Counted from the stretch's first letter, positions 25,229 to 34,621 are shown. The stretch: DNA of 64,000 nucleotides from Streptomyces sp. Edi2 (GCF_040253635.1 NZ_JBEJGX010000003.1:806001-870000); one strand, 5' to 3'. Notes: generated by a model not told the origin, from the letters alone. A program made the numbers and translations.

Positions 25229-26902
25229 GTGGCCACCACACCACCCGCCGTCCTGGCGGCCTACACCCCCGACGTGGCCGCCGTCGGGGACAGTCTCACC
25301 GCCACCGCCCTCCTGGGTCTGGTGCCCCTGGCGGCCTTCTTCGTGCTGCTGATGGCGGCCCGGCGCCCGGCGCTGCACTCCGCCCTCGGCGCCCTGCTGG
25401 CCGCGCTGCTGGTCGCGGTCCTCGGCTACGGGATGCCCCTGCAGCTCGGCGTCCTGTCCGCCACCCAGGGCCTGACCTTCGGCCTCTTCCCGGTGATGCT
25501 GATCGTGGTCTCGGCCATCTGGTTCTACGAACTCACCGTGGTCAGCAACCGCTTCGAGGACCTGCGCCGCTCCTTCAACTCCGTCGGCCGCGGCGATCTG
25601 CGCATCCAGGCCATGCTCATCGCGTTCTGCTTCGGCGGACTCCTCGAAGCCCTCGCCGGGTTCGGCGCCCCTGTCGCGATCACCGCCGCCATGCTGATGG
25701 CGCTCGGGCTGCCGCGGCTCACCTCGGCCGTGACCGTCCTGGTCGCCAATACCGCACCCGTCGCCTTCGGCGCCATGGCCATCCCCATCACCACCGCGGG
25801 CACCCTCACCGGCATACCGGCCGGGGACCTCGCCGGCGTGATCGGACGTCAGAGCCCGCTGCTCGCCCTCTTCGTCCCGTTGCTGCTGCTCTTCCTCGTC
25901 GACGGGCGGCGCGGGCTACGGCAGCTGTGGCCCATCGCCCTGGTCACCGGGTCGGTGTTCGCCCTCGCCCAGTTCTGGTGCTCGGCCCACTTCGCGTACG
26001 AGCTCACCGATGTCGTCGCCGCACTCGCCGGTTTCGGCGCCGCCGTGGTCATGCTGCGCTTCTGGTCCCCCACCACGCCGGACGACCAGCGCTCCCGGGT
26101 CGAGGCCGAACCGCTGACCGGCCGCCGCGTCTGCCTCGCCGTCCTGCCGTACCTTCTGGTGATCGCGGTCTTCGCTCTCGCCAAGCTCCGCATCGGCGGG
26201 CTCGACATACCCCGGCTGCTCGGCGCCGCCACCCTCCAGCTCAACTGGCCCGGCCTGTACGGGAATCTCCTGGCCGCCGACGGTTCCCCCGCGGGCAGCG
26301 CGGTCTACAAGCTGGAGGTCCTGGCCAACCCCGGCTCCCTGCTCATCTTCTCCGGCCTCCTCGTGATGCTGGTCTACAGCCGCGCCAAGGACTCCGACCG
26401 CTTCCCGATGACCGCGCGCACGGGCCTGGTCTGCGCCGGGCGCACCGTGCGGAACATGCGGACCGCCATCGCCACGGTCGCCACCGTCCTGGCCCTGAGT
26501 TACGTGATGAACCAGTCGGGCCAGACCCTCGCCATCGGCACCTGGCTCGCCGCCACCGGCGGCTTCTTCGCCGTGCTCTCCCCGGTCCTCGGCTGGCTCG
26601 GCACCGCCGTCACCGGCTCGGACACCTCGTCGAACGCGTTGTTCGCCACGCTCCAGCAGACCGCGGGAAAGGCCGTGGGCATCGACCCGACCCTGCTGGT
26701 GGCCGCCAATACCACCGGCGGAGTCGTCGGCAAACTCATCAGCCCGCAGAACCTGACCATCGCGGCGACCGCGGTGGAACAGCCCGGCACCGAGCGGATC
26801 CTGCTGCGCAAGGTCGCGGGATACAGCGTCGCGATGCTGGCGGTGCTGTGCGTCCTGGTCGCTCTGCAGTCACTGCCGGTGCTGTCGTGGATGTTGCCGT
26901 AG
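25229..26902 (+). CDS. lctP: L-lactate permease
   Basis: Membrane lactate/glycolate:H+ symporter of the LctP family, 557 residues and about 13 helices. Family blocks: LIAFCFGGLLEALAGFGAPV, ANTAPVAFGAMAIPI and GTAVTGSDTSSNALFATLQ. The GTG at 25229 follows GAGGAG by 6 nt. Divergent from lutABC; supplies the lactate that LutABC oxidises to pyruvate. It converges on lldR, and a GC hairpin lies between them. Confidence 0.93.
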   Translation: MATTPPAVLAAYTPDVAAVGDSLTATALLGLVPLAAFFVLLMAARRPALHSALGALLAALLVAVLGYGMPLQLGVLSATQGLTFGLFPVMLIVVSAIWFYELTVVSNRFEDLRRSFNSVGRGDLRIQAMLIAFCFGGLLEALAGFGAPVAITAAMLMALGLPRLTSAVTVLVANTAPVAFGAMAIPITTAGTLTGIPAGDLAGVIGRQSPLLALFVPLLLLFLVDGRRGLRQLWPIALVTGSVFALAQFWCSAHFAYELTDVVAALAGFGAAVVMLRFWSPTTPDDQRSRVEAEPLTGRRVCLAVLPYLLVIAVFALAKLRIGGLDIPRLLGAATLQLNWPGLYGNLLAADGSPAGSAVYKLEVLANPGSLLIFSGLLVMLVYSRAKDSDRFPMTARTGLVCAGRTVRNMRTAIATVATVLALSYVMNQSGQTLAIGTWLAATGGFFAVLSPVLGWLGTAVTGSDTSSNALFATLQQTAGKAVGIDPTLLVAANTTGGVVGKLISPQNLTIAATAVEQPGTERILLRKVAGYSVAMLAVLCVLVALQSLPVLSWMLP

Positions 26903-26918
26903 GGGGACCGGCCGGAGC

Positions 26919-26939
26919 GGGGCGGGGCAGGCCCGCCCC
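26919..26939. terminator. GC-rich hairpin between lctP and lldR
   Basis: GGGGCGGG and CCCGCCCC separated by 5 nt, between convergent genes. No T-tract. Probably a bidirectional terminator. Confidence 0.55.
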
Positions 26940-26981
26940 CTCCCGCGATCGGGCGCGGAAGCCGTCTGCTGGTCTTGCGAC

Positions 26982-27797
26982 TCAGCCTTCCCGGGCCGCC
27001 TCGGCCGCGCCGCCCGCGCGGTCCGCGTCGTCGGCCTCCTCCGCCCGGTCCGCCTCGTCCGCCCGGTCGGCCTCGGGCTTCTCGTCGACCAACGTCCCGT
27101 GGAAACCACGGATATGCGCCTCGACGAGGTCGGCGGCCTCGGCGCCCTTGCCCGCTCGCACCAGGCGCAGCAACTCGGCGTGCTCGGCGTTCAGTTCCCC
27201 CGCCGTGGCCGGCCAGTCCTCCGCCGTCTCCAGCGCCCGCAGGATCAGCGGACGCACCGACTCCCGTACGGCCGAGGTGAGGGTGGAGGTGAGCTGATTG
27301 CCGGAGCTACGGGCGATGGCGACATGGAACCGGGTGTCCAGGTCGTTGAAATCGTCGACCCCCACCTCGGGCTCCTGCATACGCGCGAGGAGCGCTTCGA
27401 CCTCGTCGAGGTCCTGTGCCGAAGCGTGCTCCGCGGCGGCCTCGAAGCTGGAACGCTCCAGCACCACCCGGGCCTCCAGCACGTCGTGCAGGCGGTAGCT
27501 CCCCAGGGCGAAGTGCAGGCGCAGCAGCCGGCCCAGCGCATCGTCCGGGTTCCGTACGATCCGGGCTCCCGCGTCCGGCCCGCGGCCCGCCTGCGCGACC
27601 AGCACCCCGATCGTCTCCAGCACCCGCAGCGCCTCGCGCAGCGCGGACCGGCTGACACCGAGCACCGGCGCCAGCTCACGCTCGGGCGGCAACCGGTCCC
27701 CGGCCTTGAGCTCGCCCGCGAGCACCCGCTCCTCGATGCTCTCGAGGACGAGTTCATGTGTGCGCGACTGCCGTACAGGTCGCCATTCGGCAGACAT
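26982..27797 (-). CDS. lldR: Lactate-responsive GntR regulator, FadR/LldR type
   Basis: 271 residues. HTH at residues 10-75 (RVLAGELKAGDRLPPERELAPVLGVSRSALREAL), with the AGRGPDAGARI wing and a C-terminal FCD domain (NDLDTRFHVAIARSSGN, NAEHAELLRLV). The last 30 residues are an Ala/Asp/Glu/Arg repeat (ADRADEADRAEEADDADRA), not part of the fold. Its promoter carries the same TGGTC-N-GACCA palindrome found twice between lutA and lctP, which supports one autoregulated lactate regulon. Naming rests on context and operator match; the effector is inferred. Confidence 0.82.
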   Translation of the reverse strand: MSAEWRPVRQSRTHELVLESIEERVLAGELKAGDRLPPERELAPVLGVSRSALREALRVLETIGVLVAQAGRGPDAGARIVRNPDDALGRLLRLHFALGSYRLHDVLEARVVLERSSFEAAAEHASAQDLDEVEALLARMQEPEVGVDDFNDLDTRFHVAIARSSGNQLTSTLTSAVRESVRPLILRALETAEDWPATAGELNAEHAELLRLVRAGKGAEAADLVEAHIRGFHGTLVDEKPEADRADEADRAEEADDADRAGGAAEAAREG

Positions 27798-27854
27798 CCA
27801 CCACTCCCCGGCTCGGCCCCGTGCTCCCTTGTCAGAACTATGTCACACAGAGCG

Positions 27855-27869
27855 TGTGGTCGGACCATA
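27855..27869. promoter_or_regulatory. LldR-type operator O3
   Basis: TGTGGTC-G-GACCATA, one mismatch from the perfect palindrome at 25031, 58 bp upstream of the lldR start codon. Consistent with autoregulation. Confidence 0.7.
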
Positions 27870-27973
27870 CGGCCGCGAGCAGGGCACCTCGTTCACCCCG
27901 CCCGGCACGGCTGGGCCGACGTCGTGCGCACGACCGGCCACGGCAGACGACGACGGTCGGGGCCACCCGAAAA

Positions 27974-28017
27974 TTGTCACCCATGGGTGCGTAAGCATGT
28001 TGTCACCCATGGGTGCG
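27974..28017 (+). repeat. Two 18-bp direct repeats, each with a 12-bp palindrome
   Basis: TTGTCACCCATGGGTGCG at 27974-27991 and again at 28000-28017, 26 bp apart centre to centre. Each contains the perfect palindrome CACCCATGGGTG. In the first copy the internal ATG is followed by two codons and TAA; in the second it is in frame with the downstream ORF. Could be a pair of operators or a duplicated start region. Confidence 0.7.
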
Positions 28018-28356
28018 CATTTCTCCGACGGAAGCGGGACGCCGGCGCTCGGCCCGCAGCTCCTGCGTTCCTGGCTCGGTTACCGGCGTCGGATCGAGCA
28101 GAAGCTGGCCTCGGCCGGCTTCACCGACAGACGCCTCCCTGACGGCATGATCCGCCGGGCCCGCACCTGGCGCGGCCGGGCCGGTTACCTCTTCGGCCCG
28201 CCGGGATGGCGCGAGGCCGAAGCCGCGGCCCCGTCTCGCCGCGCCACGGTCCCGGCATCCGCACCCGTCGTCCCGGCGCCCGCCTCCGGGTCCGCCGACG
28301 GGAGCGCTGACGCCATGCCCGCCGGCCGGGAGGACAAGGAAGCGGTCCCGGTCTGA
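27997..28356 (+). CDS. Hypothetical protein
   Basis: 119 residues from the ATG at 27997, or 115 from the ATG at 28009. The first 70 residues are basic and look folded (LLRSWLGYRRRIEQKLASAGF, LPDGMIRRARTWRGRAGYLFGPPGW); the rest is Ala/Pro/Ser-rich and probably disordered. No signal peptide and no family recognised. It is followed by a hairpin terminator, and the outer transposon inserted at the foot of that hairpin. The repeats overlapping its start may be regulatory. Confidence 0.5.
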   Translation: MLSPMGAHFSDGSGTPALGPQLLRSWLGYRRRIEQKLASAGFTDRRLPDGMIRRARTWRGRAGYLFGPPGWREAEAAAPSRRATVPASAPVVPAPASGSADGSADAMPAGREDKEAVPV

Positions 28357-28372
28357 CGTCTGGCCACCCTCT

Positions 28373-28404
28373 CCACCCGGCCCGCCGCAACGGGGGCCGG
28401 GTGG
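28373..28404. terminator. Hairpin terminator at the transposon insertion point
   Basis: 11-bp stem (CCACCCGGCCC with GGGCCGGGTGG) and a 10-nt loop, 17 bp after the stop of the hypothetical gene. The transposon's target duplication GACTC begins at the last base of the stem. Confidence 0.7.
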
Positions 28405-28408
28405 ACTC
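28404..28408. repeat. Target-site duplication GACTC (left), outer transposon
   Basis: GACTC immediately outside the left inverted repeat; the same five bases follow the right inverted repeat at 43284-43288. Five-base duplications are the rule for Tn3-family insertion. Confidence 0.85.
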
Positions 28409-28450
28409 GGCCCTGTTCTCGTATAGCTACGGCGAACGGACATGTAGCGC
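28409..28450 (+). repeat. Left 42-bp terminal inverted repeat, outer transposon
   Basis: Begins GGCCCTGTTCTCG and ends GGACATGTAGCGC; identical over all 42 bp to the reverse complement of 43242-43283. Confidence 0.93.
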
Positions 28451-28537
28451 TGTATGCCTGCTGTGGTCGTCGTTTCCCCTCGCCTGGCGCCTCGTTGGGC
28501 TGAACGAGTGATCTCGGGCGTGGGGCGAGGAGTACGG

Positions 28538-31500
28538 GTGCGGCAGGACTGGGAGCCGGAGGACCTGATCGAGGTCTGGACGCTGCTGGAAGACGACATG
28601 AAGCGGGTGCGGAACAAGTCCGGGGCGACTCGGCTCGGGTTCGCGCTGCTGCTCAAGTTTTTCGAGGTGGAGGCCCGGTTCCCCGAGTCGGCCCAGGAGG
28701 TGCCGACCGCCGCGGTGGAGTACGTGGCCCAGCAGGTCAAGGTGCCTGCGGAGGCGTGGGCGGACTACGACTGGCAGAGCAAGGCGATCCAGAGGCACCG
28801 GGGCGAGATCCGGGCGGCGTACGGGTTCCGGGCGAACACCGAGGAGGACCAGGACCGGCTGGCCGCGTGGCTGGCCACCGAGCTGTGCCCGGTGGAGCTG
28901 TCCCGTGACCGGCTCGCGGCGGCCGTGGTGGCCCGGTGCCGCAACGACCACATCGAGCCGCTGGCGCCGGGGCAGGTGCGGCGGCTGGTGGGCAAGGCGA
29001 TCAAGGACTTCGAGAAGCGGTTCTGTCGCGGCACGCTGGACCGGCTCAGTCACACGACCCGATCGCGGCTGGAAGATCTGATCGCGGGTGACGGCACCGA
29101 GCACGGCGCGGACGGCGACGGCACAGTGGCTGGGGGCGGGCGATCGCACTTCACCGAGCTGAAGACCGACCCTGGCACTCCGGGTCTGGAGAGCCTGTTG
29201 GCCGAGGTGAACAAGCTGGAGCGGGTGCGGCGCCTGGAGCTGCCCGCAGACCTGTTCGCAGATGTGTCGGAGAAGCTGGTGGACGCGTGGCGGGCGCGGG
29301 CGTCGAAGGAGTATCCGGCGAACCTGGAGCGGATGAAGCCGCCGCGGCGCCTGACGCTGCTGGCGACGCTGTGCCATGTGCGGCAGGCGGAGATCACCGA
29401 CTCGCTGGTGGACCTAGTCATCCAGCTCGTACTGAAGATCAACACGCGTGCGGAGCGGAAGGTCGAGAAGGAGCTGGGGGCGGAGCTGAAGAAGGTCCGC
29501 GGCAAGGAGGCGATGCTGCTGCGGGTCGCGGAGGCGGCGCTGTCGGAGCCGTCGGGCACAGTGCGGCGGGTGATCTTCCCAGTAGTGGGCGGGGAGAAGA
29601 CGCTCAAGGCGCTGGCGGCGGAGGCCGCGGCGAACGAGGCCCGCTACAAAGCTCGGGTACGTACGGTGCTGCGGTCGTCGTACTCGGCGCACTGGCGGCG
29701 GATGTTGTCGCCGCTGCTGCGGGCGCTGGAGCTGAAGTGCAACAACACCGCCTACCGGCCGGTGATGGACGCGATCGACCTGCTCAAGCGGTACTTGGAG
29801 CAGCCGCTGAAGGAGGGCGCGTTCTTCGACCCGGCGGAGACGGTGCCGCTGGAGGGTGTGGTGCCCGAGCAGTGGCGGGCGGCGGTGGTGGACGACAAGG
29901 GCCGCGTGGAGCGCATCCCCTACGAGCTGTGCGTGCTGGTGTCGCTGCGGGACGCGCTGCGCCGCCGGGAGATCTGGGTGGTGGGCGCGAACCGGTGGCG
30001 CAACCCGGAGGACGACCTGCCCGCCGACTTCGAGGACAACCGGGACGTGCACTACGCTGCCCTGGGCCAGCCGCAGGACGCCGGCGAGTTCATCACCGCC
30101 CTCCAGAGCAAGCTCCGCACCTCGCTGGACCGCTTCGAGCAAGCCCTGGCCGAGGGCACCACGGACGGGGTCGCGATCGTCAAGAAGCACGGCGAGCCGT
30201 GGATCAGGGTCTCCCCGCGCGGCAAGCAGGATGAGCCGCAGTCCCTGGTCGCGATAAAGGCCGAGATCGAACGGCGCTGGGGCACCATCGACCTGCTGGA
30301 CATCCTGAAGTACGCCGAGTTCGACACCGACTTCATCGCCGAGTTCACCTCGGTCGCCACCAGAGAGAACCTGTCCAAAGAGGTACTGCGGCGCCGGCTG
30401 CCGCTCGTCCTGTTCGGCCTGGGCACCAACATGGGCATCAAGCGGGTCGCGGTGACCGGCAAGCACGGCGAGAGCGAGGCGACGCTGCGCCGGGTGCGAC
30501 ACCTGTTCGTCAACCGGGCCAACATGCGCGCCGCGCTGGTGAAGCTGGTGAACGCCACCTTCGCCGCCCGCGACGAGATGTGGTGGGGCAGCGGCACGGC
30601 GTGCGCCTCCGACAGCCGCAAGTTCGGCTCCTGGTCCTCGAACCTGATGACCGAGTGGCACCAGCGCTACCGGGGCCCCGGTGTGATGATCTACTGGCAC
30701 GTCGAGCGGAAGTCGGTGTGCATCTACTCCCAGCTCAAGTCCTGTTCGGCCTCCGAAGTCGCCTCGATGATCGAGGGCGTCCTGCGGCACTGCACCGACA
30801 TGGAGGTGGACCGGCAGTACACCGACACCCACGGCGCTTCCATTGTCGGCTTCGCCTTCGCCCACATGCTCGACTTCAAGCTGATGCCGAGGCTGAAGAA
30901 CATCGGCTCCGCGAAGCTGTACCGCCCGGCGGCCGGGGAAGACGACAGCTGGCCCCACCTGGCGCCGGTGCTGTCCACCAAGACGATCAACTGGGATCTG
31001 ATCCGCCAGCAGTACGACCAGATCGTGAAGTACACCACCGCCCTGCGCCTGGGCACCGCCGAAGCCGAGCAGGTCCTACGCCGCTTCACCCGCGGTGGCC
31101 CTAAGCACCCCACCTACCAGGCGATCGAGGAGCTGGGCCGGGCGGTGCGTACGGCGTTCGTTTGCGACTACCTCGCCGACGTCGAACTGCGCCAGGAGAT
31201 CCACGAGGGCCTGCAGGTCGTGGAGAACTGGAACTCCGCGAACAAGGACCTCTTCTACGGCAAGGACGGCGACCTGGTCGGACAGGACAAGGAGTCCCAG
31301 GAGGTATCGATGCTCGCGCTGCATCTGCTCCAGTCCGCCTTGGTCCATGTCAACACGCTGCTGATGCAGCAGGTCCTCGCCGATCCGAAGTGGGCTGACA
31401 CCCTCACCGACGCGGACCGGCGGGCGCTCTCCCCGCTGTTCTGGACCCATGTGAATCCCTACGGCCGGTTCGAGCTGGACATGAACAGACGCCTCGACCT

Positions 31501-31573
31501 GGACCTGACCGCCCGGGACGCCGTGCCCAGGCCGCGCGCCCCCGGGGGTAGACCGGCGGCGGCCCTGGGGTGA
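28538..31573 (+). CDS. tnpA: Tn3-family transposase TnpA (outer element)
   Basis: Catalyses replicative transposition of the outer element by binding its 42-bp ends. About 1,011 residues from GTG 28538, which has GAGGAG 7 nt upstream; the frame is open from 28454, but that would start 3 bp inside the end repeat. The N-terminal DUF4158-like region ([38 protein letters not shown]) is followed by the C-terminal DDE_Tnp_Tn3 domain, with [32 protein letters not shown] and [20 protein letters not shown] blocks. Uninterrupted and probably active. It belongs to a different TnpA clade from the inner transposase. Confidence 0.93.
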   Translation: MRQDWEPEDLIEVWTLLEDDMKRVRNKSGATRLGFALLLKFFEVEARFPESAQEVPTAAVEYVAQQVKVPAEAWADYDWQSKAIQRHRGEIRAAYGFRANTEEDQDRLAAWLATELCPVELSRDRLAAAVVARCRNDHIEPLAPGQVRRLVGKAIKDFEKRFCRGTLDRLSHTTRSRLEDLIAGDGTEHGADGDGTVAGGGRSHFTELKTDPGTPGLESLLAEVNKLERVRRLELPADLFADVSEKLVDAWRARASKEYPANLERMKPPRRLTLLATLCHVRQAEITDSLVDLVIQLVLKINTRAERKVEKELGAELKKVRGKEAMLLRVAEAALSEPSGTVRRVIFPVVGGEKTLKALAAEAAANEARYKARVRTVLRSSYSAHWRRMLSPLLRALELKCNNTAYRPVMDAIDLLKRYLEQPLKEGAFFDPAETVPLEGVVPEQWRAAVVDDKGRVERIPYELCVLVSLRDALRRREIWVVGANRWRNPEDDLPADFEDNRDVHYAALGQPQDAGEFITALQSKLRTSLDRFEQALAEGTTDGVAIVKKHGEPWIRVSPRGKQDEPQSLVAIKAEIERRWGTIDLLDILKYAEFDTDFIAEFTSVATRENLSKEVLRRRLPLVLFGLGTNMGIKRVAVTGKHGESEATLRRVRHLFVNRANMRAALVKLVNATFAARDEMWWGSGTACASDSRKFGSWSSNLMTEWHQRYRGPGVMIYWHVERKSVCIYSQLKSCSASEVASMIEGVLRHCTDMEVDRQYTDTHGASIVGFAFAHMLDFKLMPRLKNIGSAKLYRPAAGEDDSWPHLAPVLSTKTINWDLIRQQYDQIVKYTTALRLGTAEAEQVLRRFTRGGPKHPTYQAIEELGRAVRTAFVCDYLADVELRQEIHEGLQVVENWNSANKDLFYGKDGDLVGQDKESQEVSMLALHLLQSALVHVNTLLMQQVLADPKWADTLTDADRRALSPLFWTHVNPYGRFELDMNRRLDLDLTARDAVPRPRAPGGRPAAALG

Positions 31574-31710
31574 GGAGCTGGGGCTCCGATCGCCTACGAA
31601 CAGCATCTGGTCACCAGCACCCTCGCCGCATAACGACACAAACAGGTGTCCACTTTACGGGGGAAGGTTCAGTCGGCGTGTCTTCGTGGGCCGCGACAAC
31701 CTCCTGGTGC

Positions 31711-31812
31711 GAGCATCTTGACGCCGTCGCCGCCGAACTCGATGGCCGCCCACGCAAAACGCTCGGCTGGGAAACCCCAGCCGAGCGCCTGCATAAACTG
31801 CTCGCGGCCTGA
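31711..31812 (+). pseudogene. IS30-type transposase C-terminal fragment
   Basis: About 30 codons, HLDAVAAELDGRPRKTLGW then ETPAERLHKLLAA, matching the conserved C-terminus of IS30-family transposases (NxRPRKTLGWxTPAE). No other part is present. It marks an earlier insertion and deletion in the outer transposon between tnpA and its cargo. Confidence 0.75.
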
Positions 31813-31894
31813 TCCACACGACCACGTGTTGCAGCTCCCCGCTGAAACCGCCGTGGTAGTGGGCCTTACGCCCGTGGCGGGACGGCAGACGAGC

Positions 31895-32641
31895 TCAGAG
31901 CTGGGTTTCGCCGCCATCCACGGCCAGCTCGATGCCGGTGGTGTACGTGGCATCGAAGGCGAGGAATGCGGCCGCCTTGGCGAACTCTTCGACGGTGCCG
32001 TAGCGCTTCATAGGGTTGCTCGCGGTCCGCTCCGCCCTGAACTGGTCAGCGGCCTCTTTGGACAAGTTCATCGTTTCCAGAACCCCCGAGTCGATGGGAC
32101 CCGGGCTGATCGCATTGACACGGATTCCCCGCGGAAGCAGCTCCCGGGAGAAGGTGCGGGCCATCGAGCGCAGCGCCGCCTTGCCGGCCGCATAGACGCT
32201 GGTGTCCACCATGCCGATGACGTTCGCGATCGAGGTGGTGAGGACGATGCCGGCGTTCGCGCTCAGCAGCGGAGCGAGCTTCTGCACAGTGAAGAAGGCG
32301 CCCTTGACGTTGATCGCGAACAGCTCGTCGTACACGTCCTCGGTCGTCGACTCGAGGGGCGTGAGGGGTGAGATGCCGGCGTTGACGAACAAAGCCTCGA
32401 TCGAGCCGAGCTCGCTCTTTACACGGCCGACGAGCATATCCAGGTCGGACAGTGAGGCCACATCCGCCCGGACAGCCACGGCATTCTCGCCGAGCCGCTC
32501 GCGTGCCGCGTCGAGCTTGGCCTGAGAGCGGCCGGTGATCACCACGCGGGCTCCGCCTTGCACCAGCAGCTCCGCCAGCACGAGCCCCATGCCGCTGCTG
32601 CCACCCGTGATCACCACATTCTTGTCGCTGTTCTTACCCAT
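31895..32641 (-). CDS. SDR-family NAD(P)-dependent oxidoreductase (outer cargo 1)
   Basis: Classical short-chain dehydrogenase, 248 residues. Cofactor motif TGGSSGMG (residues 11-18), NAG motif LFVNAGISP, catalytic Ser in VLTTSIANV and YxxxK as VYAAGKAAL; the C-terminal half carries the usual PG motif (ISPGPIDSGVL). The ATG at 32641 has GGAGC 10 nt upstream. It lies 69 bp downstream of the aldo/keto reductase gene, in the same direction, with an AT-rich palindrome in the gap. Probably an intact enzyme; substrate unknown. Confidence 0.88.
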   Translation of the reverse strand: MGKNSDKNVVITGGSSGMGLVLAELLVQGGARVVITGRSQAKLDAARERLGENAVAVRADVASLSDLDMLVGRVKSELGSIEALFVNAGISPLTPLESTTEDVYDELFAINVKGAFFTVQKLAPLLSANAGIVLTTSIANVIGMVDTSVYAAGKAALRSMARTFSRELLPRGIRVNAISPGPIDSGVLETMNLSKEAADQFRAERTASNPMKRYGTVEEFAKAAAFLAFDATYTTGIELAVDGGETQL

Positions 32642-32676
32642 ACCGAGGTTGCTCCGTTCCATCATCAAAAACATGT

Positions 32677-32694
32677 CGATATATCTGGATATCG
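32677..32694. promoter_or_regulatory. AT-rich palindrome between cargo genes
   Basis: CGATAT-atctgg-ATATCG, perfect 6-bp arms in the most AT-rich patch of the outer transposon, just upstream of the SDR gene. Could be an operator or internal promoter site. Confidence 0.35.
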
Positions 32695-32710
32695 CCATTC
32701 ATGAAGCGAA

Positions 32711-33781
32711 TCAGCCGAGGGTTTCGATCTTCATGTCGCCTGTGGTGACCGTGCGGATGTGATCGCTGGCGAGCAGGTCGTGCGGATTGCCGAGGTCGAT
32801 GGAGCTGACCTCGTCGAGGCGGGCCAGCTGGGAAGGAGTGAGGTCGATCTGCAGAGCACCCAGGTTGTCCTCCAGCTGCGCGATGGTGCGGGCGCCGATG
32901 ATGGGTGCCGTCACGCCCGGGGCGTTCAGGGTCCAGGCCAGTGCGACCTGGGCGGGTGTGCGGCCTAGCTCCGAGGCCACCTCCTTCACCACATCGGCAA
33001 TGGCAAGGTTGCGGTCGGTGACCCATCCCAGGGCGACGTTGAGGCTCTTGCGGTTGCTGGCGGTTTCGCCGACAACGGAGCCCGCCTGGTTCTGGTCCTC
33101 CCGGCTGTACTTGCCGGTGAGCACCCCGCCGCCCAATGGGGAGAAGGGGACCACGCCGAGTCCCATCTCGCGTGCCATCGGGATCAGGTCACGCTCCGCG
33201 GTGCGCTCGATCAGGCTGTACTCGGTCTCCAGTGCGACCAGTGGTGACCAGCCGCGCAGGTCGGCGATCGCCTGCATGCGCGACACCTGCCAGGCCGGGG
33301 CGCTGGAGATCGCCACGTACAGCACCTTGCTCTGCCTCACCAGGTCGTCCAGACCCCGCAGGATCTCCTCCACCGGCGTCCTGAAGTCCCATACGTTCAC
33401 GTAGAGCAGATCGATGTAGTCGGTGTTCAGCTGCCGCAGACTGGCTTCCACCGACGCCAGCATGCTCTTGCGGTGGGTACCCCCGGAATTCGGGTCACCG
33501 GGCTGACGCAGCGTCGAGTACTTGGTCGCCAGCACCATCTTGTCGCGGTTGGTGCGGGCGAATTCGCCGAGCAGTCGCTCGGAGCTGCCGTTGGTGTAGG
33601 TGCTGGCGGTGTCGAAGAAGTTGCCGCCGAGCTCGGTGTAGCGGTCGAAGAGCTTGCGCGCCTCGTCGCGCTCGGCGCCCCAGCCCCACTCGGTGCCGAA
33701 GGTCGCCGTGCCCAGCGCCAGCGGTGAGACCCGGAGTCCGGAACGGCCCAGCAGCCGATAGGTGTCGAGAGTGAGTGCCAT
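32711..33781 (-). CDS. Aldo/keto reductase (outer cargo 2), catalytic His replaced by Asn
   Basis: 356-residue AKR-family protein (TIM barrel, NADPH). Family landmarks: GTATFG near the N-terminus, catalytic Asp in NFFDTASTY, Tyr in the same block, and Lys in VLATKYS. The usual catalytic His in the DxLYxHxxD strand is Asn (DLLYVNVWDF, confirmed from the DNA codon AAC). That may weaken carbonyl reduction or change specificity. Upstream is a second, atypical SDR gene; all three genes read leftward and probably form one transcript from the TetR-controlled promoter. Confidence 0.88.
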   Translation of the reverse strand: MALTLDTYRLLGRSGLRVSPLALGTATFGTEWGWGAERDEARKLFDRYTELGGNFFDTASTYTNGSSERLLGEFARTNRDKMVLATKYSTLRQPGDPNSGGTHRKSMLASVEASLRQLNTDYIDLLYVNVWDFRTPVEEILRGLDDLVRQSKVLYVAISSAPAWQVSRMQAIADLRGWSPLVALETEYSLIERTAERDLIPMAREMGLGVVPFSPLGGGVLTGKYSREDQNQAGSVVGETASNRKSLNVALGWVTDRNLAIADVVKEVASELGRTPAQVALAWTLNAPGVTAPIIGARTIAQLEDNLGALQIDLTPSQLARLDEVSSIDLGNPHDLLASDHIRTVTTGDMKIETLG

Positions 33782-33850
33782 CGTGTTCTCCTGTGAGGTG
33801 CGGTTCGTGGCGTTCGAGAGGTGCGGATTGGTGGTCGACTCGCCCGGGTT

Positions 33851-34576
33851 TCAGGCGCCGAGCCCGTAGCCGCCGGCCACGGTGATGTCCTGGCCGGTGA
33901 TGTAGCCGGCGGCGTCCGAGGCGAGGAAGGCGACTGCCTCCGCGACCTCCTGGCTGGTTCCGAAGCGCTTGAAGGGGATCTTCGAGCGCATGGCGCCCCG
34001 GCCGCTCTCGGGCACCCCCAGCTTGTTGAGCAGCGGGGTGTCGGTGGCCCCGGGGCTCACGGCGTTGACGCGAATCCTGCGCGGGGCCAGTTCGAGCGCG
34101 AGGGAGGGCAGCATGGCCAGCAGCGCGCCGCGTGTCGCCGCCCCCACCGTGGCGCCAGGGGTGCCGCGACGGGATCCGATGCCGACGGTCAGCACGATCG
34201 AGCCGCCGTCGTTCATGAGGGGAAGGGCCTTTTGGAGGGTGAAGTACTGGCCCTTGAAGTTGAGGTCGGCGTGCTCGTCGAACGATTCCTCCGTCACCTC
34301 GGCAACCGGTGCCGGACGGAAGATCCCGGCGTTGAGGAAGAGCAGGTCCAACGATCCGAACCGCGCCGACACCGCCGATATCAGGGCGTCGGTGTCGGAG
34401 AGCACGCGCCCGTCGGATCGGACGACGAGCACGTCACCGGGGAACTCGGACTGCGCCCGCGCGACGGATTCGGGATTCTGTCCGGTGACCGCGACCTGGT
34501 AGCCGCGGGCGTGCAGCAGCTCGGCCGTCGCTCTGCCGATCCCGGTCGTCCCCCCGGTGATGACCGCTGTAGGCAT
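33851..34576 (-). CDS. SDR-fold protein lacking the catalytic Tyr and Lys (outer cargo 3)
   Basis: 241 residues with a clear SDR Rossmann fold: TGGTTGIG glycine motif, LFLNAGIFRPAP and the C-terminal VSPGATDTPLL and ITGQDITVAGG. The active site is unusual: the region normally reading S...YxxxK is VLTVGIGS...TVGAATRGAL, so catalytic Ser, Tyr and Lys are Val/Gly, Gly and Arg. The protein may bind NAD(P)H without reductase activity, or be a degenerate copy. The ATG at 34576 follows a GAGAGG-type sequence. First gene of the leftward cargo operon, divergent from the TetR gene. Confidence 0.82.
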   Translation of the reverse strand: MPTAVITGGTTGIGRATAELLHARGYQVAVTGQNPESVARAQSEFPGDVLVVRSDGRVLSDTDALISAVSARFGSLDLLFLNAGIFRPAPVAEVTEESFDEHADLNFKGQYFTLQKALPLMNDGGSIVLTVGIGSRRGTPGATVGAATRGALLAMLPSLALELAPRRIRVNAVSPGATDTPLLNKLGVPESGRGAMRSKIPFKRFGTSQEVAEAVAFLASDAAGYITGQDITVAGGYGLGA

Positions 34577-34621
34577 GGCAAACCTCTCGTCGCTGAAGCG
34601 ATGGGTGAGACCACCCGTAAT

